Assembly (NCBI GenBank): GCA_011365025.1
Contig: RDOF01000001.1
Location: 186,001 to 250,000, forward strand
Origin: Candidatus Thorarchaeota archaeon
GTDB taxonomy: Archaea; Asgardarchaeota; Thorarchaeia; Thorarchaeales; Thorarchaeaceae
Reading direction: 5' to 3'
Length of the DNA: 64,000 nucleotides
The notes below the pieces were generated by a model that saw only the letters and a list, made by a program, of their open reading frames with translations, ran no database searches and had not been told where the DNA came from. The translations under genes and the position numbers were made by a program. Numbering within the stretch: position 1 is the first letter of the stretch; the number at the start of each line of letters is the position of its first letter. Positions 33,236 through 41,410 of this stretch are shown piece after piece.

Positions 33236-34558
33236 TTGAGCGACCATAAGAAAATCTACGACAGAGTATTCAACCTTTTAGAAAGTCATGATAATTGGAT
33301 GAGAAACACAATTAATCTGATTGCCTCTGAGAACGTTTCATCTCCTGCAGTTAGGTCTGCAATAGTAAGCGATTTTCGGGACCGTTATGCAGAGGGCTGG
33401 CCTGGAGAACGGGTCTATGCAGGCTGCAAGTACATCGATGAGGTTGAGTTAGTATGTATCGACCTCGCGAAGGAGATATTCAAAGCAGAGTTTGCAGATG
33501 TTCGTCCAATCTCTGGAGTCGTTGCGAATCTGGCCATGTATACTGCAGCAATGGAACCTGGCGATAGAATGATGGCCCTATCAATTGCACACGGAGGCCA
33601 CATCTCTCACGCGCGAAAAGACCTTGGTGGAACTGCAGGCCAGATTAGAGGACACAAAGTGCGCAATTGGGTCTTCAACGATGAGGAATTCAACATCGAC
33701 ATCGATGGCAGCATTGAGCTTATTCGTTCCCTTCAAGAAAAGGGCGATGAGATCAAGTTTCTTCTCTTCGGAGGAAGTGTGTTTCCATTCCCGCATCCTG
33801 TGAAGGAGTTCCGGGACATTGCAGACGAGTACGGAATGACAATCGGATATGACTCGGCACATGTGACTGGTTTAATTGGTGCCGGTCGATTTCAGGATCC
33901 TCTGCGGGAGGGGGCAGACATGATGACCCTGTCAACCCATAAGACACTGCCAGGTCCTCAACATGGATGTGTTGTGGCTAAGGAGGAGTTTGCAGATGCC
34001 ATTAAGCGTGCCTCTTTTCCAGGACTGCTGAGTAATCACCACCTCCATAATGTAGCAGGATTCGCCATCGCACTTGCTGAGATGCTTGAGTTTGGGGTCG
34101 ATTACACCGGTCAGATTCTCAAGAACGCCAAGGCTCTTGCCCAGTCACTCCACGACAGAGGTTGGAGTGTCATTGCTGAGCATAAGGGCTTCACTGAGTC
34201 ACATGTCATTCTGGTTGATGTCACTGAAACCCCGATGAAGGATGGCAGTATTGTTGAGGAACAGCTTGAAGATGCAAATATCGTGATTAACAGGAACCTC
34301 TTGCCATGGGACAAGAAAAGAGGCCGCGACTACAGGACTCCCGGTGGCATTCGACTTGGAACAAGTGAGATGACTAGGTTGGGGATGAAGGAGTCGGAGA
34401 TGGATGCCATCGCTGAGTTCATGACACGCATTGTGATGAGGGGCGAAGATGTCAAGAAGATAGCCAGCGAAGTCGGCGAGTTCAGAAAGGACTACCAGAA
34501 GGTCCACTATGCCTTTGACACCGAAACTGATGCCTATGCTCATCTAAGATTCATGTAA
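33236..34558 (+). CDS. glyA: Serine hydroxymethyltransferase
   Basis: GlyA interconverts serine and glycine with a pterin C1 carrier. The protein has 440 residues. The PLP lysine is in TLSTHKTLPGPQHG (near 236-249), with NLIASENV at the N-terminus and AHVTGLIGAGRFQDP before the lysine. The TTG at 33236 is preferred because GGAG lies 8 nt upstream; a GTG at 33227 is in frame. Along with the gcvT, gcvH and pterin genes elsewhere in the window it completes part of a glycine/C1 module. Confidence 0.92.
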   Translation: MSDHKKIYDRVFNLLESHDNWMRNTINLIASENVSSPAVRSAIVSDFRDRYAEGWPGERVYAGCKYIDEVELVCIDLAKEIFKAEFADVRPISGVVANLAMYTAAMEPGDRMMALSIAHGGHISHARKDLGGTAGQIRGHKVRNWVFNDEEFNIDIDGSIELIRSLQEKGDEIKFLLFGGSVFPFPHPVKEFRDIADEYGMTIGYDSAHVTGLIGAGRFQDPLREGADMMTLSTHKTLPGPQHGCVVAKEEFADAIKRASFPGLLSNHHLHNVAGFAIALAEMLEFGVDYTGQILKNAKALAQSLHDRGWSVIAEHKGFTESHVILVDVTETPMKDGSIVEEQLEDANIVINRNLLPWDKKRGRDYRTPGGIRLGTSEMTRLGMKESEMDAIAEFMTRIVMRGEDVKKIASEVGEFRKDYQKVHYAFDTETDAYAHLRFM

Positions 34559-34559
34559 T

Positions 34560-34592
34560 GGTCTGCCAGATGGCAGACCCCCTCTCTGGGGG
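34560..34592 (+). promoter_or_regulatory. Two overlapping hairpins, the second covering a ribosome binding site
   Basis: GGTCTGCC/GGCAGACC (34560-34567 and 34572-34579) and CCCCC/GGGGG (34578-34582 and 34588-34592) are both perfect stems. They share CC at 34578-34579, so they compete. The GGGGG arm is the apparent Shine-Dalgarno just before the MazG-like start. This may uncouple or regulate translation after glyA. Confidence 0.4.
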
Positions 34593-34895
34593 ATGATGAT
34601 GGATACGAAAGAAGCCCAGGAATTGATGCGCAAAATCTACCTTGAGCGGGACAAAGAACGTGGTCTGGAGCGGACACTCCTACGAACCTTTCAGGAATTG
34701 GGCGAACTCAGCGATGCTATCCTCAAGGAAGGGAGCAAGGACGAGGTCAGTGATGAAATAGGGGATGTCTTTGCATGGCTCTGTTCCTTGGCCAACCTCG
34801 TGGATGTTGATATCTCGGAAGCATTGGCAAGGAAGTATCCTGGGACCTGCTGCAGATGTGGCAAATCCCCATGCGAGTGTACCGAGTCCCCCTAG
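34593..34895 (+). CDS. MazG-like nucleotide pyrophosphohydrolase with C-terminal Cys cluster
   Basis: About 98-100 residues. The helical MazG core shows the metal-binding pattern ELGELSDAI (E-x2-E-like) and DEVSDEIGDVFAWL (E-x3-D). Such enzymes hydrolyse (d)NTPs to monophosphates. The last 20 residues hold CCRCGKSPCEC, a probable zinc site seen in some archaeal relatives. ATG codons at 34593, 34596 and 34599 are all near the GGGGG element; the third is most likely. Confidence 0.8.
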   Translation: MMMDTKEAQELMRKIYLERDKERGLERTLLRTFQELGELSDAILKEGSKDEVSDEIGDVFAWLCSLANLVDVDISEALARKYPGTCCRCGKSPCECTESP

Positions 34896-34967
34896 ATTCA
34901 GGACTTGTGCATTCCAAACAGAGGGCTTTAATCCCCATTTGTTACCCAGACAGGATTGGTGATTTAA

Positions 34968-35507
34968 CTGCGGACTACAGCTCAATACTGTCGTGAATGT
35001 GGGAAATCTATTCCTGCTGATGCCAAAAAATGTCCCAACTGTGGGAATCCAGTCACCCGGGTCTCGACGCCTCGGCAGGGTCGCGATACGGTTATGAAAC
35101 CAATATCGAAAAAACCAATGATGATCTCTAGTTCCGAAACGGGTCTTGCTGGTTCGAATCAGGAGATAGGAACGTATCAGATTGCCGATGGATTCGTTCT
35201 CAACACGAAGACCGGTGACGTTTGGAGATATGATGAGAACTCAAACAAGCTTAAGATTGTGGAGAGAGAGGACTCACTCCTGACTTCAGTGGAAAAGATG
35301 AGAGTATACATTGGCCATTCAGAGGAAATTGACAGATGGGTGGGAGCATGGGAAGAGAAATTGTCAGAGATAGGCGATGACTCGCAACTGGCGAATATTG
35401 ACATGCAAAACACACTGCAAAAACAGCAGCAATTAATCCAGATGATGTCGAACATTTCGAAGACGCTGCATGATACAGCAATGGCCGTCATCAGGAAGAT
35501 TGGATAG
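34968..35507 (+). CDS. Zinc-ribbon protein, apparently with a CTG start
   Basis: The in-frame region from 34968, directly after a TAA, encodes QYCRECGKSIPADAKKCPNC, a typical N-terminal zinc ribbon, well before the first ATG (35094). The only codon available as a start in front of it is CTG at 34968, with GGTGAT 5 nt upstream. The 179-residue protein then has a linker (SSSETGLAG), a small beta domain (IADGFVLNTKTGDVWRYDEN) and a helical C-terminus. Function unknown. If CTG is not used, the gene starts at 35094 and lacks the ribbon. Confidence 0.6.
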   Translation: MRTTAQYCRECGKSIPADAKKCPNCGNPVTRVSTPRQGRDTVMKPISKKPMMISSSETGLAGSNQEIGTYQIADGFVLNTKTGDVWRYDENSNKLKIVEREDSLLTSVEKMRVYIGHSEEIDRWVGAWEEKLSEIGDDSQLANIDMQNTLQKQQQLIQMMSNISKTLHDTAMAVIRKIG

Positions 35508-35644
35508 TATTCAAACATGCACAATATCACCTGAGGAATTGGATGATAACCGCCGAGGATGCGGGAGAGTTCCTATGGGTGGATGGAAGATTCTAGTGAA
35601 TTGGCAATCTTGGTAGTTTCCAACGAGCGGCCCTTCACGTAATA

Positions 35645-35911
35645 CTAGGCCCTCTTTCTCCAGCAGGGCTTGTTGATATCGCTCTTGAATCGCTGCGGCC
35701 GGCCAGTGACGCCTATTACGGATGGATTTGTACAAGTGATGTATAGACCATCACCGAGGGAATAGGTCTTTGAGTTATAATAGCAATTGGCGCAGGTCCT
35801 GAATGTGGCCGAGTCCTTTTCGGAAACCGGCGCCTTGACTCCACGTAGGGCCCTCTCAGCTAGCAAATCAACATTGTCGTTACTCCTACCCTTCATCTCA
35901 TTGAACCTCAA
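35645..35911 (-). CDS. Small cysteine-containing protein, unknown
   Basis: 88 residues. The C-terminal half has CANCYYN, a later CTNPSV, and KPCW, four cysteines that could bind zinc or an Fe-S cluster. An internal ATG at 35896 is another start. No family recognised. Confidence 0.5.
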   Translation of the reverse strand: MRFNEMKGRSNDNVDLLAERALRGVKAPVSEKDSATFRTCANCYYNSKTYSLGDGLYITCTNPSVIGVTGRPQRFKSDINKPCWRKRA

Positions 35912-36072
35912 GTGCTCCTTCTCCTCCTGGGTTATATTTCTTGGTGATGCAAATCAGACAATACAGAACGCCTGAGTATAGTGAGATGCCCAGACATCTT
36001 AGAGTCTTCACGGGTCAAAAGGATTAAAAGCTCTACACAGGTTCAACTTCCTTGCTCAGGAGACGCATAACC

Positions 36073-36270
36073 ATGCCAAAGACCGCCAAGAAGAGAAAAT
36101 CGAAACGCGGAGAAGGTCCGATGCCCTCAGGCGGGGCAGGTTTGATAAGATTCTTCGAGGATGAAACCCCCGGAATCAAGGTAGGTCCGACGCTGGTCGT
36201 GGTATTTGCAGCTATGCTTCTGATCGGGGTGGTCATAGCCCATATTGCAACTCAGTTTGGCTGGATATAA
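36073..36270 (+). CDS. Preprotein translocase Sec61-beta subunit
   Basis: 65 residues. A basic N-terminus (MPKTAKKRKSKRGEG) is followed by the conserved GPMPSGGAGLIRFFEDETPG stretch and one membrane helix (near 42-60). This is the tail-anchored third subunit of the SecYE channel. ATG at 36073 with GGAG upstream; in-frame extension to 36052 is not needed. Confidence 0.9.
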   Translation: MPKTAKKRKSKRGEGPMPSGGAGLIRFFEDETPGIKVGPTLVVVFAAMLLIGVVIAHIATQFGWI

Positions 36271-36363
36271 AGCCCTGTGTGGATTAAGCAGAGTGGACAT
36301 GCCCCAAGGGTTATAAAGAACCTGAATTCGCGTTCCAAACGCACAATACTTGGTGATTTAGAA

Positions 36364-36645
36364 ATGAAGATGAAGGCTGAAATGAACAAGTACTGTCCTC
36401 GGTGTAAGAAACATACCGAGCATTCTGTTTCCATCTATAAGGCCGGCAAGAGGCGAAGTGCGGCCCAAGGAGAACGTAGAATGAAGAGGAAGACAAAGGG
36501 CTACGGTTCATTTCCAAAGAATATCCAGAAGCGTTTTTCGAAGACCACCAAGAAGACTGTACTGAAGTACAAATGCAAAGAGTGCGACTATACAATTCAG
36601 TCCAAGGGCCTGCGACTGAAGAAGGTCGAGGTACTACGGGCATAG
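36364..36645 (+). CDS. rpl44e: Ribosomal protein L44e
   Basis: 93 residues: NKYCPRCKKHTEHSVSIYKA, GYGSFPKN, and a second zinc pair in KYKCKECDY, ending SKGLRLKKVEV. Large-subunit protein of archaea and eukaryotes with one zinc ion. ATG at 36364 with GGTGA 6 nt upstream. First gene of the L44e-S27e-aIF2alpha-Nop10 cluster that is conserved in archaea; a TATA-like GTTATAAAG lies at 36310-36318. Confidence 0.95.
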   Translation: MKMKAEMNKYCPRCKKHTEHSVSIYKAGKRRSAAQGERRMKRKTKGYGSFPKNIQKRFSKTTKKTVLKYKCKECDYTIQSKGLRLKKVEVLRA

Positions 36646-36855
36646 GTGATGAGATTGACGAAGGGAGAGATAATTCAGCAGCCAAAGTCAAGATTTCTGA
36701 AGGTCAAATGCCTGGACTGCGAGAACGAGCAAATCATCTTCGCCAATGCTACAACAGAAGTCAAATGCCTCAAGTGTGAGAAGATCTTGGCAAAGCCGAG
36801 TGGCGGGAAGGCTAAGCTAGAGTCAACTGCTCGCGAATTGGATCAGTTCGCCTAG
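36646..36855 (+). CDS. rps27e: Ribosomal protein S27e
   Basis: 69 residues with the C4 zinc finger VKCLDCENEQIIFANAT...VKCLKCEKIL and the C-terminal GGKAKL. Small-subunit protein. It begins (GTG at 36646 or ATG at 36649) directly after the L44e stop, so translation is coupled. Confidence 0.95.
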   Translation: MMRLTKGEIIQQPKSRFLKVKCLDCENEQIIFANATTEVKCLKCEKILAKPSGGKAKLESTARELDQFA

Positions 36856-36987
36856 GTTCTCTCCAATTTTTCAGTACTATCCCCTTAGGTCGAGCAAGAG
36901 CTGCTCAGTTTGGTTTTGGGGACCCACTCCCAAATCTATATTAACGTCGCAAAGCGGTTTTGATTAAGTGCCTTTTCTGGAGTGAGA

Positions 36988-37785
36988 ATGATGGTCCTAA
37001 AGCGTGCCGAATGGCCAAGTCCAGATGAATATGCCGTAGCTGTTGCGACAAAGGTTGCCCCATACGGGGCCTATGTCACGTTGCCTGAATATGGAGATAA
37101 GGAGGGCTTCATTCATATCTCTGAGATAAGCAGTACCTGGGTTCGCAATATTCGAAACCATATCCATGAGAACCAAAGAGTCGTTGTTAAGGTACTCCAG
37201 ATTGATACTCAAAAGAAACACATAGACTGCTCGCTAAGACGGGTGTCCAGCGAGGTGAAAAGAAGCAAGAACAACGAATGGAAGAGGGCCCAAAAAGCCG
37301 AGAAGTTCTTGGAGTTGATAGCTAAGGAGAATGAGATGAGTCTCAAAGAGGTCTATGACCAGCTAGGGTGGCCAATTGAGGATTCATTTGGAGAGATTTA
37401 CAAGGGTTTGGAAGTCACAGCAGATCTTGGAATAGAGGCATTAGAGGCTGTGGAAACTACCAAGAAGCTGAAGAAACAAGTAGCAGATTTAGCCAGAGCG
37501 AGAATCGAGATTCCATTTGTTGAGATTGAGGGGGAGATGAAAATTCAGGTGGGAGGTCCTGAAGGAGTTGAGGTCATCAAAAAGGCACTAGTAGATGGTC
37601 TTGCAACGAATGATGAATCAAGCAAGTCAACGGTGGAGATATACACTCTCGGTTCGCCACGCTACAAATTGCGGATTGTTAGTCCAGATTACAAGGAAGG
37701 TGAAGAACTGCTCTCAGAGATTCTCGGTAAGGTTACCAAGACCGTTGAAGCAAGTGGCGGTACTTTTCTCTTCGAACGTAAGTAG
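36988..37785 (+). CDS. Translation initiation factor aIF2 alpha subunit
   Basis: 265 residues: N-terminal S1 domain (APYGAYVTLPEYGDKEGFIHISEIS), helical domain, and C-terminal alpha/beta domain (LGSPRYKLRIVSPDYKEGE). Part of the heterotrimeric factor that brings Met-tRNAi to the small subunit. ATG at 36988, 5 nt after GGAG; a GTG at 36982 is in frame. The upstream gap has a weak promoter-like AT stretch. Confidence 0.95.
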   Translation: MMVLKRAEWPSPDEYAVAVATKVAPYGAYVTLPEYGDKEGFIHISEISSTWVRNIRNHIHENQRVVVKVLQIDTQKKHIDCSLRRVSSEVKRSKNNEWKRAQKAEKFLELIAKENEMSLKEVYDQLGWPIEDSFGEIYKGLEVTADLGIEALEAVETTKKLKKQVADLARARIEIPFVEIEGEMKIQVGGPEGVEVIKKALVDGLATNDESSKSTVEIYTLGSPRYKLRIVSPDYKEGEELLSEILGKVTKTVEASGGTFLFERK

Positions 37786-37794
37786 GGGCTATTA

Positions 37795-37965
37795 ATGAGT
37801 CGTCTTCAGAAATGTACAGAATGTGGTACATACACGCTAAACGAAGAACTGTGTCCAAAATGCGGCAACCCAGTTTCTACACCCCATCCGCCCAAGTATA
37901 GCCCTCAGGATAGATATGGCGAATACCGAAGAAAGGCGAAACGCAAGACAGGTTCCGTTAGTTAG
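37795..37965 (+). CDS. H/ACA RNP protein Nop10
   Basis: 56 residues: LQKCTECGTYTLNEELCPKCGNPV zinc ribbon split as CTECG and CPKCG, followed by PHPPKYSPQDRYGEYRRKAK, the conserved Nop10 tail. It works with Cbf5, Gar1 and L7Ae in rRNA pseudouridylation. It starts 9 nt after aIF2alpha with GGGG 6 nt upstream. Confidence 0.93.
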   Translation: MSRLQKCTECGTYTLNEELCPKCGNPVSTPHPPKYSPQDRYGEYRRKAKRKTGSVS

Positions 37966-37980
37966 ATATGAGAAAGTGTG

Positions 37981-38003
37981 GCGACTGGTTAGGAACCAAT
38001 CGC
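37981..38003. terminator. Hairpin between convergent nop10 and aglB
   Basis: GCGACTGGTT, loop AGG, AACCAATCGC form a 10-bp stem with one mismatch, in the 53-nt gap between convergent genes. Confidence 0.5.
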
Positions 38004-38018
38004 CAGATTCTATAGCGA

Positions 38019-40745
38019 CTAGTGAAGATTTACTTCGACCCAGAAGATCCACCAGTCTGTGTCAAAGGTGGGTTCTCCACTATTGATATTATCCCAGAAC
38101 ATGAAGCGTATTTGGTAGTTCATTCCGGGATTCATATGAACATCTTGTGAGTCTTCGCTATCCAATGGAACCACAAACTCGATGACCTTCTCACCTGTCG
38201 CATAGGCAGTAGAGTTGGACCCTGTTGAGTCCTCCACCCAGTCTCCTTCGTAGGAGATGTGGCCATCAAAGAAATCCTGTCCCTCGTAGTTTATGATGCG
38301 AATATCTGAGTCGTGCACTGAACCCATAGGAGATATTTGGAGTCCGAAAGAGTCTTCACCCTGAGTGTAGTTGGCCATCTCAACGCCGTAATAGACATGA
38401 GTGGAGTTAGATTGGGTGTAGACAGTTGCTTCATATCCTCCTCCAAACACAACATTGTAGTGGTTATAGGCACGCTCACTAGTGGAGAGGTTCCCGTTCA
38501 GTCGCATGCTCGCAAGGCCATCATTCTTTGTAATCCAATCGGCATCAGTTCGATTCAACCACTGATAGTACATCGTGTAATCAAGTTCAAAGATCTTGAC
38601 TAGGCCAAATGTTTCACTGATGTATGGCTCCTTGAAAGCACCATACAGTACCACAGGCATATGAGAAAGCCAGTCGGAGTCTTGCATGTACTGAGTATCC
38701 AGATACAAGCGGTCATTTGAGAGACCCATTTGCGTTCCCTGCTCTTCGGTTTGTGGCTCACCGTATGCCATGAGTTTGTAGATTGTGGACTCGTAGAACG
38801 CCTCCTGTGTTTGATCATTCTCATCCAGATACCAAGCATCATTAATCATATCAGAGCCAAATCGATCCTCAGCAATTCGAACCATCCATGGCCATTTACC
38901 ATCGTCACCACCCAAACTGGTACGATGACCAAAGTAAACTAGGACGTGAGTGGTATTCCATAGCTTGAAAGTACGAAGTGATTCTGTAAGATTGAGTGCC
39001 ATAAGGGCGTAGCCCATTAATGCGATTTGTGTTCTATTCCACGTAGCATTATCTACTATTGTCTGTCTCTCACCAGCACTGTTTATCCAATATCCATAAT
39101 CCCACCAGCTTGCTATAACGGCATCATCCGGCAGTACGTTTTTGATATAGGTCATAGCCATTTGCCAGTCTGTCATTGTTGCTCCAGCAGACAAAGAGCC
39201 CGATGCAAACTCCGGTCTACCGACGCTGTTGCTCACATATGCAGTTCCCAGAATCAGGTTGACTGATAGAAGCAGCCCGACAAATGCGAAAGCGGCAATA
39301 GCGTGTTCTGAGGTCAAGGACGAACTCATTCTGAATCGTCGTCTTTCAAAGACTGATTTCTGTGTGACAACCTTACCAAAGGGAGTGAGGATACTGGCAA
39401 CAGCCACTGCTGACAGAACGGCAACACCAGGTGCAAGGATCAGAGAGAGCCGAATCATACTTCCCGTGAAGTACACTGCCGTGAGACCATAGAGGAACAT
39501 CAACAAGTCTTCGTCGCGGCTTCTCTTGAACAGGAAATACATACCAAGCGGAAACACAAACATGAGGATATTGAGGGTGTGATAGAAGCTTCCCCATGGG
39601 CTTGGAAGGTGTTCAGCGACCGAAGCAAAAATTCGTTGGTCAAGACGAATGAATGGATTGATGACGGTGAGGAATTTGGTTCCAATTGTTAGAATTGGAT
39701 TCGAGTTGTAGGGAGTGATTGCAAGCTCTACTGAGCTAGCGTAAGCAAAGTAGGCTGCAACTCCAGCAATAGGCGCTATCAATCCCATGAGAATGGGACG
39801 CATGTGTCCAGCAAGGGCTGTGGCAGTTGCGGTTCGGTAACTCTCAATTCGCAACCAAACCTCATATCCTGCTAGTAGAACCCCTACCCCAATAGGTGCA
39901 AGCCACGAGAAAGATGTAATGCTGCCGAATCCATTTCGGGGGACCAAGGCACCAACAAAGAGCCCCATTGAAACGGTGATCAGATAGGAATTGAGTAGGC
40001 GCTTGCTGTATCTTCCGGAAATAAACATCAGGAATGCATAGAGCGCGAATAGATCAACAAGAAAGTCACCGCCACCCCATGAAATCATCAGGTATCCCAT
40101 AGATAGACCTGCGCCAAGAGCCGATAAGAGAGAACCACGTTTGAGACTTCTTGTATAGAGAAACATTGTCAGCACAATTGCGAATACGCCGACACACTCA
40201 TTGTCATAGAAACCTGCAACTGTTCTCTGAATGAAAGCAGGCAGGAATGCAAGGAGCAAGGCGCTGAGCAATCCAACAGTGTTGTTTGAGAGTTCTCGTC
40301 CAAGGAGAAAAGCTGCAATAGTGGTAAGTGCCCCCATTAGGGCAGGCATGAGAACTGAAACATGAAGAACGTCTACTGATATACCAAGACCATTCAGCAC
40401 AAAGTAGAAGAAAGCGCTGGTGAAAGGTACGCCGACATAGCTCGTCATGGTAATGTCCCGGCCAAACGGAACCCAAGTGGTTTCATCAAACCAATTGAAA
40501 AAGGCCCCAAATCCGTTCTCGACCACGTAATCGGTGACCTTGAGCTGATACCAGGGGTCGAAGGCTCGTACAAGAGGCTGTGAATCAAGGAGTGGTACAA
40601 TTCGTAGGATTAAGGCGGCGAAGAATATGATTGTCATTGCGGCGGCAAGGATGACTGAGCCACGGGATATCTTTGCCTTTGGCTTTCGAAATACTTGCCT
40701 TAGGAATTTTCCAGCGGACCGCTTGAATCGTTCGTATCCTGACAT
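38019..40745 (-). CDS. aglB: Oligosaccharyltransferase AglB (STT3 family)
   Basis: 908 residues. An N-terminal basic stretch precedes about 13 membrane helices (30-480), with the first external loop holding DPWYQLKV and later metal/lipid-pyrophosphate loop motifs. The catalytic signature WWDYGYW lies near 555, followed by TIVDNATWN. The C-terminal soluble domain is beta-rich. AglB transfers the lipid-linked glycan to Asn in N-x-S/T on the outer face; the exported LDI-like proteins in this window carry such sequons. Start ATG at 40745. Confidence 0.95.
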   Translation of the reverse strand: MSGYERFKRSAGKFLRQVFRKPKAKISRGSVILAAAMTIIFFAALILRIVPLLDSQPLVRAFDPWYQLKVTDYVVENGFGAFFNWFDETTWVPFGRDITMTSYVGVPFTSAFFYFVLNGLGISVDVLHVSVLMPALMGALTTIAAFLLGRELSNNTVGLLSALLLAFLPAFIQRTVAGFYDNECVGVFAIVLTMFLYTRSLKRGSLLSALGAGLSMGYLMISWGGGDFLVDLFALYAFLMFISGRYSKRLLNSYLITVSMGLFVGALVPRNGFGSITSFSWLAPIGVGVLLAGYEVWLRIESYRTATATALAGHMRPILMGLIAPIAGVAAYFAYASSVELAITPYNSNPILTIGTKFLTVINPFIRLDQRIFASVAEHLPSPWGSFYHTLNILMFVFPLGMYFLFKRSRDEDLLMFLYGLTAVYFTGSMIRLSLILAPGVAVLSAVAVASILTPFGKVVTQKSVFERRRFRMSSSLTSEHAIAAFAFVGLLLSVNLILGTAYVSNSVGRPEFASGSLSAGATMTDWQMAMTYIKNVLPDDAVIASWWDYGYWINSAGERQTIVDNATWNRTQIALMGYALMALNLTESLRTFKLWNTTHVLVYFGHRTSLGGDDGKWPWMVRIAEDRFGSDMINDAWYLDENDQTQEAFYESTIYKLMAYGEPQTEEQGTQMGLSNDRLYLDTQYMQDSDWLSHMPVVLYGAFKEPYISETFGLVKIFELDYTMYYQWLNRTDADWITKNDGLASMRLNGNLSTSERAYNHYNVVFGGGYEATVYTQSNSTHVYYGVEMANYTQGEDSFGLQISPMGSVHDSDIRIINYEGQDFFDGHISYEGDWVEDSTGSNSTAYATGEKVIEFVVPLDSEDSQDVHMNPGMNYQIRFMFWDNINSGEPTFDTDWWIFWVEVNLH

Positions 40746-40868
40746 TTAGAGTACTCTCTCCATGCTGACCCTAGGTCATCCGAGCAAATCTTGGATGTGC
40801 TAAAAAGGTTGCTGTTAGTTCTAGTACTGTACGAAGACAAGTATCTATCAAGAAGAAGAAAGGAGCAT

Positions 40869-40928
40869 TATAGGCTGGTCCCTAGCAGCAATTTCGTAGA
40901 AATGCATGTTTCGTTGGACCGGCCTATA
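40869..40928. repeat. Long inverted repeat between gcvH and aglB
   Basis: TATAGGCTGGTCC (40869-40881) and GGACCGGCCTATA (40916-40928) pair over 13 positions with one T-G wobble and a 34-nt loop. It lies downstream of gcvH and about 120 nt upstream of aglB. It could be a terminator or a leader structure; it does not match a glycine riboswitch that I can recognise. Confidence 0.45.
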
Positions 40929-40958
40929 TGAAAGACTCGAATGAGGGGAAATTCTAGG

Positions 40959-41360
40959 TTATAACGACGCAATGTAGTCTGCATAGGCCTTGGCATCCAT
41001 CAAGGCCTTGAGGTCGTTGTCAAGACTCGTTGGTTTGATTTTCATCATCCAGCCTGCTCCATAGGGATCTTCGTTTACAAGCTCCGGCGCATTCTCAAGC
41101 TCCGAATTTACATCAACGATTTCACCAGACACTGGTGAAAAGATGTCTGAAGAAGCTTTCATTGATTCTACAAGTCCGCACTCTGAGCTTGCTTCTACAG
41201 TGGTCCCAGCTTCAGGAAGCTCAACAAACGTAATTTCGTGAAGAGAATTCTGTGCAAAGTCGGAAATCCCAATGATAACATGGTCGCCTTCGACCTTCAC
41301 CCATTCGTGTTCCTTGCTATACAGAAGATTCTCTGGCACTGATTGTCCTGGTTCGCCCAT
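40959..41360 (-). CDS. gcvH: Glycine cleavage system H protein
   Basis: 133 residues. The lipoyl-lysine motif is GLVESMKASSDIFSPVSG (near residues 69-86), with EHEWVKVEGDHVIIGISDFAQ at the N-terminus. The lipoylated protein shuttles the aminomethyl group between P, T and L proteins. It follows gcvT by 50 nt on the same strand. No gcvP or lpd gene is in the window. Confidence 0.95.
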   Translation of the reverse strand: MGEPGQSVPENLLYSKEHEWVKVEGDHVIIGISDFAQNSLHEITFVELPEAGTTVEASSECGLVESMKASSDIFSPVSGEIVDVNSELENAPELVNEDPYGAGWMMKIKPTSLDNDLKALMDAKAYADYIASL

Positions 41361-41410
41361 TGTATATCGCCTGACAAGAGGCGTGCATGAACTCTTAATG
41401 AATTCTTTCT

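Noticed and set aside
35140..35165. TGGTTCGAATCAGG resembling a T arm
   Set aside because: It lies inside the zinc-ribbon protein gene and has no acceptor, D or anticodon stems around it.
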